The translations under genes and the position numbers were made by a program. This document shows positions 12,531-21,149 of a stretch of DNA of 64,000 bases, in pieces (position 1 is the first letter of the stretch; each line of letters opens with the position of its first letter). The notes under the pieces are model-generated. The model was not told where the DNA came from. It was given only the letters and a program-made list of their open reading frames with translations, and searched no databases. Source of the stretch: Roseomonas xinghualingensis. GTDB taxonomy: Bacteria > Pseudomonadota > Alphaproteobacteria > Acetobacterales > Acetobacteraceae. Location of the stretch: positions 34,563 through 98,562 of the forward strand of contig NZ_JAOXLP010000017.1 of the NCBI RefSeq assembly GCF_025791835.1, read 5' to 3'.

Positions 12531-12812
12531 ATGAGCGACTCCATGCCCCAGAGCGGCCCCTATGAGGGCACAGAGGAGGAGAAGCGGCTTCGCGAAACCG
12601 GCGGCTGGCCTGAAGGCGTACAGCCGGGCCTGGGGAGCGGTGCGGAGTTGGACGAAGCGCTGCAGAAGGAGGGCGAGGGCTCCGACCCTGCCGCCCATGC
12701 TTCCGCAGTTCCCGGATTCGTACCGGAGCCGGATCCGACCGAGTGGCTCATCGAGGGTGGCGGAGTCGCCGAAGCCCGCAACGCGCGCGAGGACCTGCCC
12801 CGCCAGGGCTGA
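12531..12812 (+). CDS. Small acidic protein, paralogue of the preceding gene
   Basis: 93-aa, acidic and hydrophilic, with no membrane segment. It starts at ATG 12531, ten bases after the preceding stop, so the two probably form an operon. It shares the RETG-x-W, A-E-x-D-x-A, SDP and GF-[IV]-x-P blocks of the upstream 85-aa protein in the same order. Function is unknown. A bidirectional hairpin terminator follows before priA. Confidence 0.75.
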   Translation: MSDSMPQSGPYEGTEEEKRLRETGGWPEGVQPGLGSGAELDEALQKEGEGSDPAAHASAVPGFVPEPDPTEWLIEGGGVAEARNAREDLPRQG

Positions 12813-12837
12813 GTGCGGCCGGGACCTTGGATGGAAA

Positions 12838-12861
12838 CCGCCCCGGCTCTGCCCGGGGCGG
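12838..12861. terminator. Bidirectional hairpin terminator between convergent genes
   Basis: A 9-bp perfect stem (CCGCCCCGG / CCGGGGCGG) with a 6-base loop lies between the small gene ending at 12812 and the 3' end of priA at 12876. On the reverse strand it is followed by TTT, so it can serve priA; it can also serve the forward pair. Confidence 0.7.
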
Positions 12862-12875
12862 CAGCCGGCGGCGCG

Positions 12876-15206
12876 TCAGAGGAAGCTCACCGGATCCACA
12901 TCCACCTGCACCCGCACGGCATTCGGCACCTCCACGCGCGAGAGCCAGGAACGCAGCAGCGGTTGCACGGCAACGTCTCGCCTGGCCTTCAGCAGCAGGC
13001 GGCGGCGGTGGCGGCCCCGCAGCATGGCCAATGGCGCCGGGGCAGGGCCGAGCACCTGAACTCCCTCCCCTCCCGGTGCGGCCAGGCCGAGATCGCGCGC
13101 CACGCGGTCGGCTGCCCGCTCATCCTCCGAGGAAACGATCAGGGCGGCGAGGCGCCCGAAGGGCGGCCAGCCGCCAGGACGGCGGGCTTCCGCCTCCTCC
13201 GCCATGAAGGCCGGCAGGTCACCTGAAATAAGCGCATGCATCACCGGATGCTCGGGATTCCAGGATTGCAGCAGCACCCGCCCCGGGCTCTCGGCGCGGC
13301 CCGCCCGCCCCGCCACCTGATGAAGAAGCTGCACGGTGCGCTCGGCAGCCCGCAGGTCTCCCCCCGCGAGGCCGAGATCGGCATCCACCACTCCCACCAG
13401 CGTCAGATGGGGGAAGTGCCAGCCCTTGGCGACGATCTGGGTGCCGATCAGCAGGTCCACCTCCCGATCCGCGATCATGCGGGCCGCCTCGGCGGCAGCG
13501 GCCGGGCCGGGAATGGTATCCGAGGCCATCACGAAGCGCCGGGCATCGGGGAAAAGCTGGGATGCCTCCTCCTGCACGCGCTCCACGCCGGGACCTATGG
13601 CGGTCAGGCTGCCTTCGGCACCGCATTCGGGGCAGTGCGGCGGGATCGGCTCGGCATGGCCGCAATGGTGGCATTGCAGGCGCCGCTGGGCGCGGTGTTC
13701 CACCAGCCAGGCCGTGCAGTTGGGGCAGCGGATGCGATGGCCGCAGGTGCGGCACAAGGTCATCGGCGCGTAGCCGCGGCGATTCAGGAACAGCATCGCC
13801 TGCTCGCCGCGCGCCAAGGTCTCGGTGATGGCCTCGATCAGCGGGGGCGAGATGAAGCGGCCCCGCTCGGGCGGGACCTTGCGAAGGTCCAGCACCTCCA
13901 CCTCCGGTAGCCCGGCGCTGCCATGGCGGCTGGGGAGGTTCAGGGCGGAATAACGGCCCTGCTCCGCATTGGTGAGGGTTTCGAGACTCGGGGTGGCGGA
14001 GACGAGGACGCAGGTGGCCTCAGCCATGCGGGCGCGCACCACGGCCATGTCCCGGGCGTGGTAGATGACGCCATCCTCCTGCTTGAAGGCGGTCTCGTGC
14101 TCCTCGTCCACGATGATGAGGCCGAGATCCGGGAAGGGCAGGAACAGGGCGGACCGGGCACCGACCAGCACCCCGACCTCGCCATCCGCCACCGCCCGCC
14201 ATGTGGCACGGCGCAACCGGCCGGAGAGTTCCGAGTGCCAGAGGGCCGGGGCGCAGCCGAAGCGCGCCTTGAAGCGGTCCAGCCACTGCGCCGAAAGGGC
14301 GATCTCCGGCAGCAGGACCAATGCCTGGCGGCCCTGCCTCAGGCATTCGGCCACCGCATCCAGATAGACCTCGGTCTTGCCCGAGCCGGTGACGCCGGCC
14401 AGCAGGGTGACGCCAAAGGCCCGCTTCGCCACGGTTTCGCGCAGGGCGGCAGCGGCCGCCTCCTGATCATCCGCGAGATACGGGCCGGGATGCCCGGGAT
14501 CGGGGCGGGCGAAGCTGCGGGGGCGCGGCAACAAGGCAGGTTCGATCAGCCCGGCCTCGGCCAGGCCGCGCAGCACGCCGGTGGAAACCCCGGCTTCGTC
14601 AGCAATATCGGCCCCGGCGCGGGGCTCGCCGGGCGTCATCACCTCCAGCACCCGGCGGCGCTGGGCGGTCATGCGATAGCCTGGGGCCCCCTCCTTCGCG
14701 GCCTCGCCAGCAGCGGAAAGCTTCCATCCGGCCTGCTGACCCGGCGGCTCCAGGGCGGAAGGCACGCTCATCGCCATGCGCAGCACGGCACCCGGCGGGG
14801 AAAGCGTATAGGCCGCCACCCACTCGACGAAGCGGCGCAGCGCCTCCTTCATCGGCGGTGCGGGAAGGATGCCCAGGATGTCGCGCAGCCGGCCCTCGGG
14901 CAGATTCGGGTCCGGCTCGCCGTCCCAGACCACGCCCAGCATCTCCCGCCCGCCCAGCGGCACGGCGACGAAGCTGCCCAGCTCCGGCAGCGGCGTGCCG
15001 TTGGGCACGCTGTAATCATAGGCCCCGCCTCCCGGCGTATCGAGCGGCAGGGGAAGCAGAACCCGGATGCGGCGGACAGGCGGCCCCTTGGGGCCGCTCC
15101 CGCGCCGTTTACCCTTCGTGGTGGCGGCCGGGGCGGAGACGAGGCCATCCCCGAACAGCCCGCCATCCAGGCTTGCACCCTTCGCGCTGGACTCGGCCTC
15201 TTCCAT
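12876..15206 (-). CDS. priA: Primosomal replication restart helicase PriA
   Basis: 776-aa superfamily 2 helicase that reloads the replisome at stalled forks. The N-terminal fork-binding domain begins around [20 protein letters not shown]. The helicase core has Walker [10 protein letters not shown] and a DEEHE motif. A zinc module with four Cys pairs ([13 protein letters not shown], then CHHC and CPEC) interrupts the second RecA-like lobe. IVAKGWHFP and [11 protein letters not shown] are conserved. The start at ATG 15206 gives an N-terminal extension of about 45 residues of low conservation, so a downstream start is possible. A much longer frame continues upstream but overlaps the transaldolase gene on the opposite strand. 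Confidence 0.94.
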   Translation of the reverse strand: MEEAESSAKGASLDGGLFGDGLVSAPAATTKGKRRGSGPKGPPVRRIRVLLPLPLDTPGGGAYDYSVPNGTPLPELGSFVAVPLGGREMLGVVWDGEPDPNLPEGRLRDILGILPAPPMKEALRRFVEWVAAYTLSPPGAVLRMAMSVPSALEPPGQQAGWKLSAAGEAAKEGAPGYRMTAQRRRVLEVMTPGEPRAGADIADEAGVSTGVLRGLAEAGLIEPALLPRPRSFARPDPGHPGPYLADDQEAAAAALRETVAKRAFGVTLLAGVTGSGKTEVYLDAVAECLRQGRQALVLLPEIALSAQWLDRFKARFGCAPALWHSELSGRLRRATWRAVADGEVGVLVGARSALFLPFPDLGLIIVDEEHETAFKQEDGVIYHARDMAVVRARMAEATCVLVSATPSLETLTNAEQGRYSALNLPSRHGSAGLPEVEVLDLRKVPPERGRFISPPLIEAITETLARGEQAMLFLNRRGYAPMTLCRTCGHRIRCPNCTAWLVEHRAQRRLQCHHCGHAEPIPPHCPECGAEGSLTAIGPGVERVQEEASQLFPDARRFVMASDTIPGPAAAAEAARMIADREVDLLIGTQIVAKGWHFPHLTLVGVVDADLGLAGGDLRAAERTVQLLHQVAGRAGRAESPGRVLLQSWNPEHPVMHALISGDLPAFMAEEAEARRPGGWPPFGRLAALIVSSEDERAADRVARDLGLAAPGGEGVQVLGPAPAPLAMLRGRHRRRLLLKARRDVAVQPLLRSWLSRVEVPNAVRVQVDVDPVSFL

Positions 15207-15278
15207 CGCTATTGATCCGCCCCCGCCAGACCCTGCCCCATGCAGGCCGAAACGGCCGCGCCTTCCAGGACAAAGATC

Positions 15279-15935
15279 ATGAAATTCTTCGTGGACACCG
15301 CCGAGGTCTCCGAGATCCGCGCCCTCGCCGAGAGCGGGATGCTCGACGGCGTTACCACCAACCCCTCCCTGATCGCCAAGTCCGGCCGCCCGATGGCCGA
15401 GGTGATCAAGGAAATCTGCGACATCACTCCGGGCCCCGTCAGCGCCGAGGTCACGGCCACGGATTACGACGGCATGATGCGCGAGGGCGAGTACCTCGGG
15501 CGGATAGCCCCCAACGTGGTCATCAAGCTGCCGCTGACCGAAGCGGGGCTGCGCGCATGCAAACATATGGTGAACAACGGGGTCATGGTCAACGTGACGC
15601 TGTGCTTCTCCGCAGCCCAGGCGCTGCTTGCCGCCAAGGCCGGCGCGACCTTCATCTCCCCCTTCGTCGGCCGCCTGGACGATATCGGGCAGGACGGCAT
15701 GCAGCTGATCGAGGACGTGGTCCAGATCTACGACAACTACCCGGCCATCAAGACCGAGGTGCTGGTCGCCTCCATCCGCCATCCGATCCACCTGATCCAG
15801 GCGGCCAAGCTGGGTGCCCATGTCGCCACCCTGCCGCCGTCGGTGATCAAGTCCCTCTACAAGCATCCGCTGACGGATCGCGGGCTTGAGGCCTTCCTGG
15901 CGGACTGGAAGAAGACCGGTCAGTCCATTCTCTGA
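15279..15935 (+). CDS. tal: Transaldolase / fructose-6-phosphate aldolase (TalC type)
   Basis: 218-aa class I aldolase of the short transaldolase family, acting in the non-oxidative pentose phosphate pathway or as fructose-6-phosphate aldolase. It begins [20 protein letters not shown] and contains the [14 protein letters not shown] loop. The Schiff-base Lys is in [11 protein letters not shown]. The length of about 215-220 aa is that of the TalC/FSA subgroup rather than classical 315-aa transaldolase. ATG 15279 has an upstream AGGA, whereas the in-frame ATG at 15240 would add a non-conserved 13-residue leader. It is divergent from priA with a 72-bp gap. Confidence 0.92.
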   Translation: MKFFVDTAEVSEIRALAESGMLDGVTTNPSLIAKSGRPMAEVIKEICDITPGPVSAEVTATDYDGMMREGEYLGRIAPNVVIKLPLTEAGLRACKHMVNNGVMVNVTLCFSAAQALLAAKAGATFISPFVGRLDDIGQDGMQLIEDVVQIYDNYPAIKTEVLVASIRHPIHLIQAAKLGAHVATLPPSVIKSLYKHPLTDRGLEAFLADWKKTGQSIL

Positions 15936-15941
15936 GCCAAT

Positions 15942-15964
15942 GGCCAGGGCTTCTGCCCCTGGCC
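15942..15964 (+). terminator. Hairpin after transaldolase gene
   Basis: An 8-bp stem (GGCCAGGG / CCCTGGCC) with a 7-base loop starts 7 bp past the stop codon. No U-tract follows, so terminator strength is uncertain. Confidence 0.5.
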
Positions 15965-16007
15965 CCTGCCGGGGTGGCAACGGCCATCCCGGCTCCCTCG
16001 ATCCGCA

Positions 16008-16033
16008 GGAATACTCTGGCCGCCCGCTGCGTT
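16008..16033 (+). promoter_or_regulatory. EcfG-type promoter candidate
   Basis: GGAAT (16008-16012), 17 bases, CGTT (16030-16033) matches the alphaproteobacterial general-stress consensus GGAAC-N16/17-CGTT at 8 of 9 positions. It lies about 40 bp before the small gene at 16072. PhyR, NepR and EcfG are encoded in this same window. Confidence 0.6.
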
Positions 16034-16071
16034 GATTCACCGGAAATCATATTCCGACAGGAGACGCAGCC

Positions 16072-16287
16072 ATGAGTGGCCAGAAGGACGAAACGAACAA
16101 GGTCAGCCCCGGGGTGCAGCCATCCGGAAAGGATGGCACCCACACGGCCAGCGGCGCCCCGACGGATAAGGCGCATCTCAAGGATGGGGATGGGTCGCTG
16201 GCCGGCTCCATCCCCGCCGGCCTCAGCTCGCGCGAGCTTCACGAGGTTGCCAAGAGCGACAAGACCACCGACAGCGGTACGAGCTGA
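16072..16287 (+). CDS. Small hydrophilic protein, likely stress-induced
   Basis: 71-aa, rich in Lys, Asp, Ser and Gly, with no hydrophobic segment and predicted disordered. A clear AGGAG lies a few bases before ATG. No family is recognised. The near-perfect EcfG-type promoter 40 bp upstream suggests control by the general stress response, and its composition resembles the small proteins at 12.3-12.8 kb, though no shared motif is evident. Confidence 0.7.
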   Translation: MSGQKDETNKVSPGVQPSGKDGTHTASGAPTDKAHLKDGDGSLAGSIPAGLSSRELHEVAKSDKTTDSGTS

Positions 16288-16304
16288 TACCGAGGACGGC
16301 TTCC

Positions 16305-16324
16305 GGGGTGGCACGCGCCACCCC
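16305..16324. terminator. Hairpin between convergent genes
   Basis: A perfect 8-bp stem GGGGTGGC / GCCACCCC with a 4-base loop, extended after an internal bulge by CTTCC (16300) pairing with GGAAG (16334-16338). It lies between the 71-aa gene and the 3' end of the oxidoreductase gene. It has no clear U-tract. Confidence 0.55.
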
Positions 16325-16360
16325 GTACGGGCCGGAAGGCAGAGGCCTCCAGAGCTATTA

Positions 16361-17329
16361 TCAGACGCCCACGGCTTCCAGTGAGGCACGCACCGCCGCC
16401 TCGACCCTGAGCGCCGCATCCAGCGCCGCGCGGCCCGCGGCGCCATCCGCCTCCACCGGCGCCCCATCCAGGCAGGCCGCAGCGAAGGAAGCGTGCTCCG
16501 CCTCCAGGCTGTCGCTTTCCGCCCAGGTGGCCTGGGACAGGCCGTAGCCGGGAATCTGCTCCAGCGGCTCCCCTTCCCTGCGGCGGACCCAGCTCATCTC
16601 CCGCTTCAGATGGTCGAGGTTGAGGTAGCCGCTGTCGCCGAAGAGGCGCAGGCGGCGCTCCATATGCAGGGAGACGCGGCTGGCGGTGATGGTGGCGGCG
16701 GCGCCATTGCCGAAGCGGAGGCGGGCATTGGCGATGTCGATGGTGGGTGAGGCGATGCTGGCACCCACTGCATCCACCCCCACCAGCGGGCTGCCGGTCA
16801 GGGCCAGCGCCAGGTCGAGATCATGGATCATCAGGTCCAGGATCACCGACACATCCAGGCTGCGCGGCCGGAAGGGGGCAATGCGGATCGCCTCCATGTA
16901 GAGAGGCCGCCCGACCCGGGCGGCAAGGCCGCCTTCGGCCCGCAGCGCCCGCATCCCGCCCGAGAAGCGCTCCAGCTGCCCCACCTGCAGCACCACGCCC
17001 TTCGCCGCGGCCAGGGCGACCAGATCATCCGCCTGTTCCAGCGTGGCGGCGATCGGCTTCTCCACCAGCACATGCTTCCCGGCCGAGAGCGCCGCATGGG
17101 CCAGGCCATGGTGGAAGGCGGTAGGGGCCGCCACGATCACGGCCTGGGCGCGGCCGATCACCTCCTCCGCCGAAAGCGCCAGGCAACCTGCCTCGGCGGC
17201 CACGGCGGCGGCGCGGGCCGGATCGGCATCATGCAGGCCGATGAAGTCGAAGCGCGGGCCTTTCGCGGCCTTCAGCGCGTGGAAGCGGCCAAAATGGCCG
17301 GCGCCCAGGATGCCCAATCGAAGCCGCAT
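16361..17329 (-). CDS. Gfo/Idh/MocA family NAD(P)-dependent oxidoreductase
   Basis: 322-aa sugar- or inositol-type dehydrogenase. The N-terminal Rossmann fold starts RLGILGAGHFGRFHA, and the EKPIA motif (in HVLVEKPIAATL) carries the conserved Lys-Pro of the family. A C-terminal alpha/beta domain with DLMIHDLDLALAL supplies the catalytic His region. The substrate is not deducible. The start at ATG 17329 places the dinucleotide-binding motif at the usual distance from the N-terminus. It is divergent from secD. Confidence 0.88.
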   Translation of the reverse strand: MRLRLGILGAGHFGRFHALKAAKGPRFDFIGLHDADPARAAAVAAEAGCLALSAEEVIGRAQAVIVAAPTAFHHGLAHAALSAGKHVLVEKPIAATLEQADDLVALAAAKGVVLQVGQLERFSGGMRALRAEGGLAARVGRPLYMEAIRIAPFRPRSLDVSVILDLMIHDLDLALALTGSPLVGVDAVGASIASPTIDIANARLRFGNGAAATITASRVSLHMERRLRLFGDSGYLNLDHLKREMSWVRRREGEPLEQIPGYGLSQATWAESDSLEAEHASFAAACLDGAPVEADGAAGRAALDAALRVEAAVRASLEAVGV

Positions 17330-17463
17330 GCTGCCCAATCCCTTCAGAATGAGGCGGCCTGTAGCAAAGATGGTCCAGGGTTGCATCGGGGACAGTCGGG
17401 ACGCATCTTCCGCGCCTGTTTCCTGGGCATATCGCCAGCATCTCACGGGGGGCCGAACAGGCC

Positions 17464-19071
17464 ATGCTGTACTTCGCGCGGTGGAAAGTCGCCGCGATCC
17501 TGGGCGTGATCGCCCTGGGCCTGCTTCTCTGCATCCCGAACTTCATTCCCCGCTCGGCCCTGCCCGACTGGGCGGCGCGGCAGGTTTCGCTCGGCCTCGA
17601 CCTGCGCGGCGGCTCCTACCTCCTGCTTGAGGTGGACATGAATGCCGTGGTGAAGGAGCGGCTGGAAAGCCTTGCCGATGGCGCCCGCACGCGCCTGCGC
17701 CAGGCGAATATCGGCTACCTGAACCTATCGGTCGATCCCAACACCCGCCGCCTGTCCCTGCGCGTGCGCGATCCGGCACAGGCTGAGGCCGCCGCCGCCC
17801 AGCTGCGCGAGCTGGCCATCCCGGTCCCGGTGCGCGGCTCGCCCACCGGCGCGACGGAGCCGGACATCACCGTCACCACCGCCCCGGACGGGACCGTGAC
17901 CGCCACCCTCTCGGACGCCGCCCTGGTGGCGCGCGCCTCGGGGGCCGTGGAGCAGTCCATCGAAATCGTCCGCCGCCGCATCGACGAAACCGGCGTGGCC
18001 GAGGCGATGATCGCGCGCCAGGGGTCCAATCGCATCCTGGTGCAGTTGCCCGGCGTGGAGGATCCCAACCGGATCAAGGAGCTGCTGGGCCGCACGGCCC
18101 GCATGACCTTCCACCTGCTGGATGAGAACGCGAATCCCAACGGCACCGGCGCCCCGCCGCCGGGCGTGCAGTTCCTCTCCGGCGAGGAGCGAGACGGCAT
18201 ACCGGCCAGCCGCTACGCCGTGCGCCGCCGCGTGGAAGTGGACGGCGCCAACCTGTCCGATGCCCGCGCGGGTCAGGACAGCCGCAACGGCGAATGGGTG
18301 GTGAACTTCTCCTTCGACAGCATCGGCACCCGCCGCTTCTCCGAGGTAACGCGCCAGAATGTTGGCCGGCCCTTCGCCATCGTGTTGGATGACAAGGTGA
18401 TCACCGCGCCGGTGATCCGCGAGCCCATCACCGGCGGCCGCGGCCAGATCAGCGGCAGCTTCAACGCCCGCACGGCCAATGACCTGGCCGTGCTGCTGCG
18501 GGCAGGCGCATTGCCCGCCCCGCTGACGGTGGTGGAGGAGCGGACGGTCGGGCCCGAGCTGGGGGCGGACGCCATCCGGGCGGGCATGATCTCGCTCGCG
18601 GTCGGCGCAGCCTTCGTCTTCCTCTATATGGGCCTCGCCTATGGGCTGTTCGGCTGGTTCGCCAATATCGCCCTGCTGGTGAACATCATGCTGATGATGG
18701 CCGCCCTCTCGGTGCTGCAGGCCACCCTCACCCTGCCCGGCATCGCTGGCATCGTGCTGACCCTGGGCACGGCGCTCGACGCCAACATCCTCATCAATGA
18801 GCGCATACGCGAGGAGACGCGGGCAGGAAGGACGCCGATCCAGGCGCTGGAGCTGGGCTTCACCAAGGCATCCGGCACGATCATGGACAGCAACTTGACG
18901 AACCTGATCGCCATGGTCTGCCTCTATGCCTTCGGCTCCGGCCCGGTGAAGGGCTTCGCCGTCACGGTCGCCATCGGCACCATTGTGCAGATGTGGACCG
19001 CCACCACCCTCGTCCGCCTGCTCGTCTCCTGGTGGTACCGCGCGACCCGCCCGCGCGAGCTGCCGGTCTGA
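17464..19071 (+). CDS. secD: Protein translocase subunit SecD
   Basis: 535-aa inner-membrane RND-type subunit that uses the proton gradient to help SecYEG release exported proteins. TM1 spans about residues 8-27. A periplasmic P1 region begins with GLDLRGGSYLLLEVD. The C-terminal five-helix bundle includes LGTALDANILINERIREE, the conserved SecD/RND segment. Length is typical for alphaproteobacteria. secF follows after 14 bp. Confidence 0.96.
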   Translation: MLYFARWKVAAILGVIALGLLLCIPNFIPRSALPDWAARQVSLGLDLRGGSYLLLEVDMNAVVKERLESLADGARTRLRQANIGYLNLSVDPNTRRLSLRVRDPAQAEAAAAQLRELAIPVPVRGSPTGATEPDITVTTAPDGTVTATLSDAALVARASGAVEQSIEIVRRRIDETGVAEAMIARQGSNRILVQLPGVEDPNRIKELLGRTARMTFHLLDENANPNGTGAPPPGVQFLSGEERDGIPASRYAVRRRVEVDGANLSDARAGQDSRNGEWVVNFSFDSIGTRRFSEVTRQNVGRPFAIVLDDKVITAPVIREPITGGRGQISGSFNARTANDLAVLLRAGALPAPLTVVEERTVGPELGADAIRAGMISLAVGAAFVFLYMGLAYGLFGWFANIALLVNIMLMMAALSVLQATLTLPGIAGIVLTLGTALDANILINERIREETRAGRTPIQALELGFTKASGTIMDSNLTNLIAMVCLYAFGSGPVKGFAVTVAIGTIVQMWTATTLVRLLVSWWYRATRPRELPV

Positions 19072-19085
19072 GAGGAAACACCTTC

Positions 19086-20096
19086 ATGTTCGGCTTCCTC
19101 CGCCGCCCCCTCTTCCGCATCGTCCCCGACGACACGCGCATCCCCTTCATGAAGGGGCGCGTGATGGGGCTGGTCGTCTCGGGCATCCTGTCCATCGGCT
19201 CCATCATCCTGGCCATCAATCCGGGGCTGGAGCAGGGAATCGACTTCAAGGGCGGCATCATCATGGAGGCCCGCACGCCGGGCCCCGCCGATCTCTCCCA
19301 GTTGCGCAACGCCGTCTCGGGCCTCGATCTCGGTGATGTCGGCATCCAGGAATTCGGCGATTCCTCCACCGTCCTGATCCGCCTGCCCGTGCAGGGCGAG
19401 GAAGGGGCAACGCAGCAGGCCGTCTCCCGCGTGCGCGGCGCGCTGGAGGCGACCGCCCCAGGCACCAGGATCCTGCGGACCGAGGCCGTTGGCAACCGCG
19501 TCTCCGACGAGCTGTTCCAGGGCGGGTTGATCGCGCTCACCATCTCGATGGTGGCGATGCTGATCTACATCTGGTTCCGCTTCGAATGGCAGTTCGCCAT
19601 CGGCGCCATCGTCACGCTGATCCTGGATACGACCAAGGTGGTGGGCTTCCTCGCCCTCACCCGCATCGAGTTCAACCTGACGACCATCGCGGCGATCCTG
19701 ACGATCATCGGCTTCTCGGCCAACGACAAGGTCGTGGTCTATGACCGGATGCGGGAGAACCTGCGCAAGTTCAAGACAATGCCACTGCGGGATCTGATTG
19801 ATCGCTCGATCAACGAGACGCTGAACCGCACCCTCGGCACCTCCATGACGCTCTTCCTTTCGGCGCTGCCCCTGGCCCTCTTCGGCGGCGATGCGCTGTC
19901 GGGCTTCGCCTGGGTGATGCTGTTCGGCATCGTCGTCTCCGCTTCCTCCTCCATCTTCATCGCGGCGCCGATCCTGCTCTTCCTGGGCGAATCCCGCCTG
20001 CGGCGCGGAACCGAGGCAGTGACCAAGCCGGCGGTTGCCAAGCCGGGAAAGGCGGGCGCCAAGCCCGGCGCTTCCGCGGCAAGGCCGCAGGGATGA
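19086..20096 (+). CDS. secF: Protein translocase subunit SecF
   Basis: 336-aa partner of SecD with six predicted helices. GIDFKGGIIMEAR is the periplasmic entry motif, and FSANDKVVVYDRMRENLR matches the conserved SecF TM4-5 region, as does TLGTSMTLFL. ATG 19086 is chosen over an upstream in-frame start inside secD because it aligns with the family N-terminus and has an AGAGGAAA ribosome-binding sequence. Its last four bases overlap the start of the next gene (ATGA). Confidence 0.95.
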   Translation: MFGFLRRPLFRIVPDDTRIPFMKGRVMGLVVSGILSIGSIILAINPGLEQGIDFKGGIIMEARTPGPADLSQLRNAVSGLDLGDVGIQEFGDSSTVLIRLPVQGEEGATQQAVSRVRGALEATAPGTRILRTEAVGNRVSDELFQGGLIALTISMVAMLIYIWFRFEWQFAIGAIVTLILDTTKVVGFLALTRIEFNLTTIAAILTIIGFSANDKVVVYDRMRENLRKFKTMPLRDLIDRSINETLNRTLGTSMTLFLSALPLALFGGDALSGFAWVMLFGIVVSASSSIFIAAPILLFLGESRLRRGTEAVTKPAVAKPGKAGAKPGASAARPQG

Positions 20097-21058
20097 CCAC
20101 GCGGCGTGCCCTGCTGGGTGCCCTTCCCCTGGGCGCCGCCGCTGGAGCGGCCAGGGCGCAGGTGGCGATCCCCTATGCCCCCCCCGGCACGCGGGTGCGC
20201 CGCCTCACCCTGCTGGTAGGAGCCCCCAGCGGCAGCGGAACCGATCTCTGGGTGCGGGGCTTCGCGCCCTTCCTTGAACGCCACATGAAGCAGGTGCAGG
20301 TCTCGGTAGTGAACCAGACCGGCGAAGGCGGACTCGCTGCCATGCGTGACCTGGCGGATGCTGCCACCGACGGCTCCGTCATGGCCTATACGCCGGTCCC
20401 CTTCCTCCTGGCGCGGATGGTGGAGCGGCATGCGACCGCGTTAATGGAGCGGGTGCGTTTCCTTGGCGCCGTGACGGAAGAACCGGTGGCGCTGGTTGCC
20501 CCGCCAGGCACGGAACTGGAGGCGCTGCGCGCCCAATGGGGCGGGCGTCCCCTCGCCCTTCCTCCGCCGGCCAGTGCCGCAGCGATCGCCGCCGCCGATC
20601 TGGGCGCCGAATTGCCGATGGAACAACTGCATTTTCCCTCCGCCGCCGCCGCACGGCAGGCGGCGATGTCCGGGAATACCGAGGCGGCGCTGCTGGCGAT
20701 CTCGGAATGCGTCGTCGCAGTGCGCGAGGGAAAGCTGGCCGTGCTCGCCATCGCCGGTGAGGCCCGGCATCCACAGTTCCCTGAGACCCCGACCTTCCGC
20801 GAGGCCGCTCTCCCATTGGTGGCAGGGCTTCGCCGGGGCTTCGCCGTGCCGGCCGGCACCAGCCCCGAGGCGGCCGCCCGTATCACCCGCGCCCTTTCCG
20901 CCGCCGCCACCGACCCGGAATTCCTCGCCCAGGCGGAAGCCCGCTTCATTCTGCCGCAGTTCCGCGATGAGGTGGCCTGGGGCGCCCTGGTCACCCGGGA
21001 TCTGGCCGGGCTGCGCAGCCGCTGGGAAACCTCCCCCTGGCCGGTGAGCGGGGGCTGA
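20093..21058 (+). CDS. Tripartite tricarboxylate (Bug/TctC) family substrate-binding protein
   Basis: 321-aa periplasmic solute receptor of the Bug type. A twin-arginine-like signal (TTRRALLGALPLGAAAGAARA) precedes the mature protein. TLLVGAPSGSGTDLWVRGF and NQTGEGGLAAMRDLA correspond to the ligand-binding loops of TctC homologues, which bind carboxylates. No TctA/TctB membrane genes are nearby, so it is an orphan receptor, as is common for this family. Its start overlaps the secF stop in ATGA, implying translational coupling. A sensory rather than transport role is possible. Confidence 0.85.
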   Translation: MTTRRALLGALPLGAAAGAARAQVAIPYAPPGTRVRRLTLLVGAPSGSGTDLWVRGFAPFLERHMKQVQVSVVNQTGEGGLAAMRDLADAATDGSVMAYTPVPFLLARMVERHATALMERVRFLGAVTEEPVALVAPPGTELEALRAQWGGRPLALPPPASAAAIAAADLGAELPMEQLHFPSAAAARQAAMSGNTEAALLAISECVVAVREGKLAVLAIAGEARHPQFPETPTFREAALPLVAGLRRGFAVPAGTSPEAAARITRALSAAATDPEFLAQAEARFILPQFRDEVAWGALVTRDLAGLRSRWETSPWPVSGG

Positions 21059-21149
21059 GGAAGCCCCGGCCTTCAGATCGCGCGTAAGTGACGTTTGTAG
21101 GGCCTACCCTCAGACGCTACGCTCGCCGGGCCAAGGATAGACCGTATCC

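Noticed and set aside
12876..16040. A 1054-codon reading of priA extending to 16040
   Set aside because: The extra 278 codons run antisense to the transaldolase gene and show no PriA similarity; start at 15206 gives a normal length.
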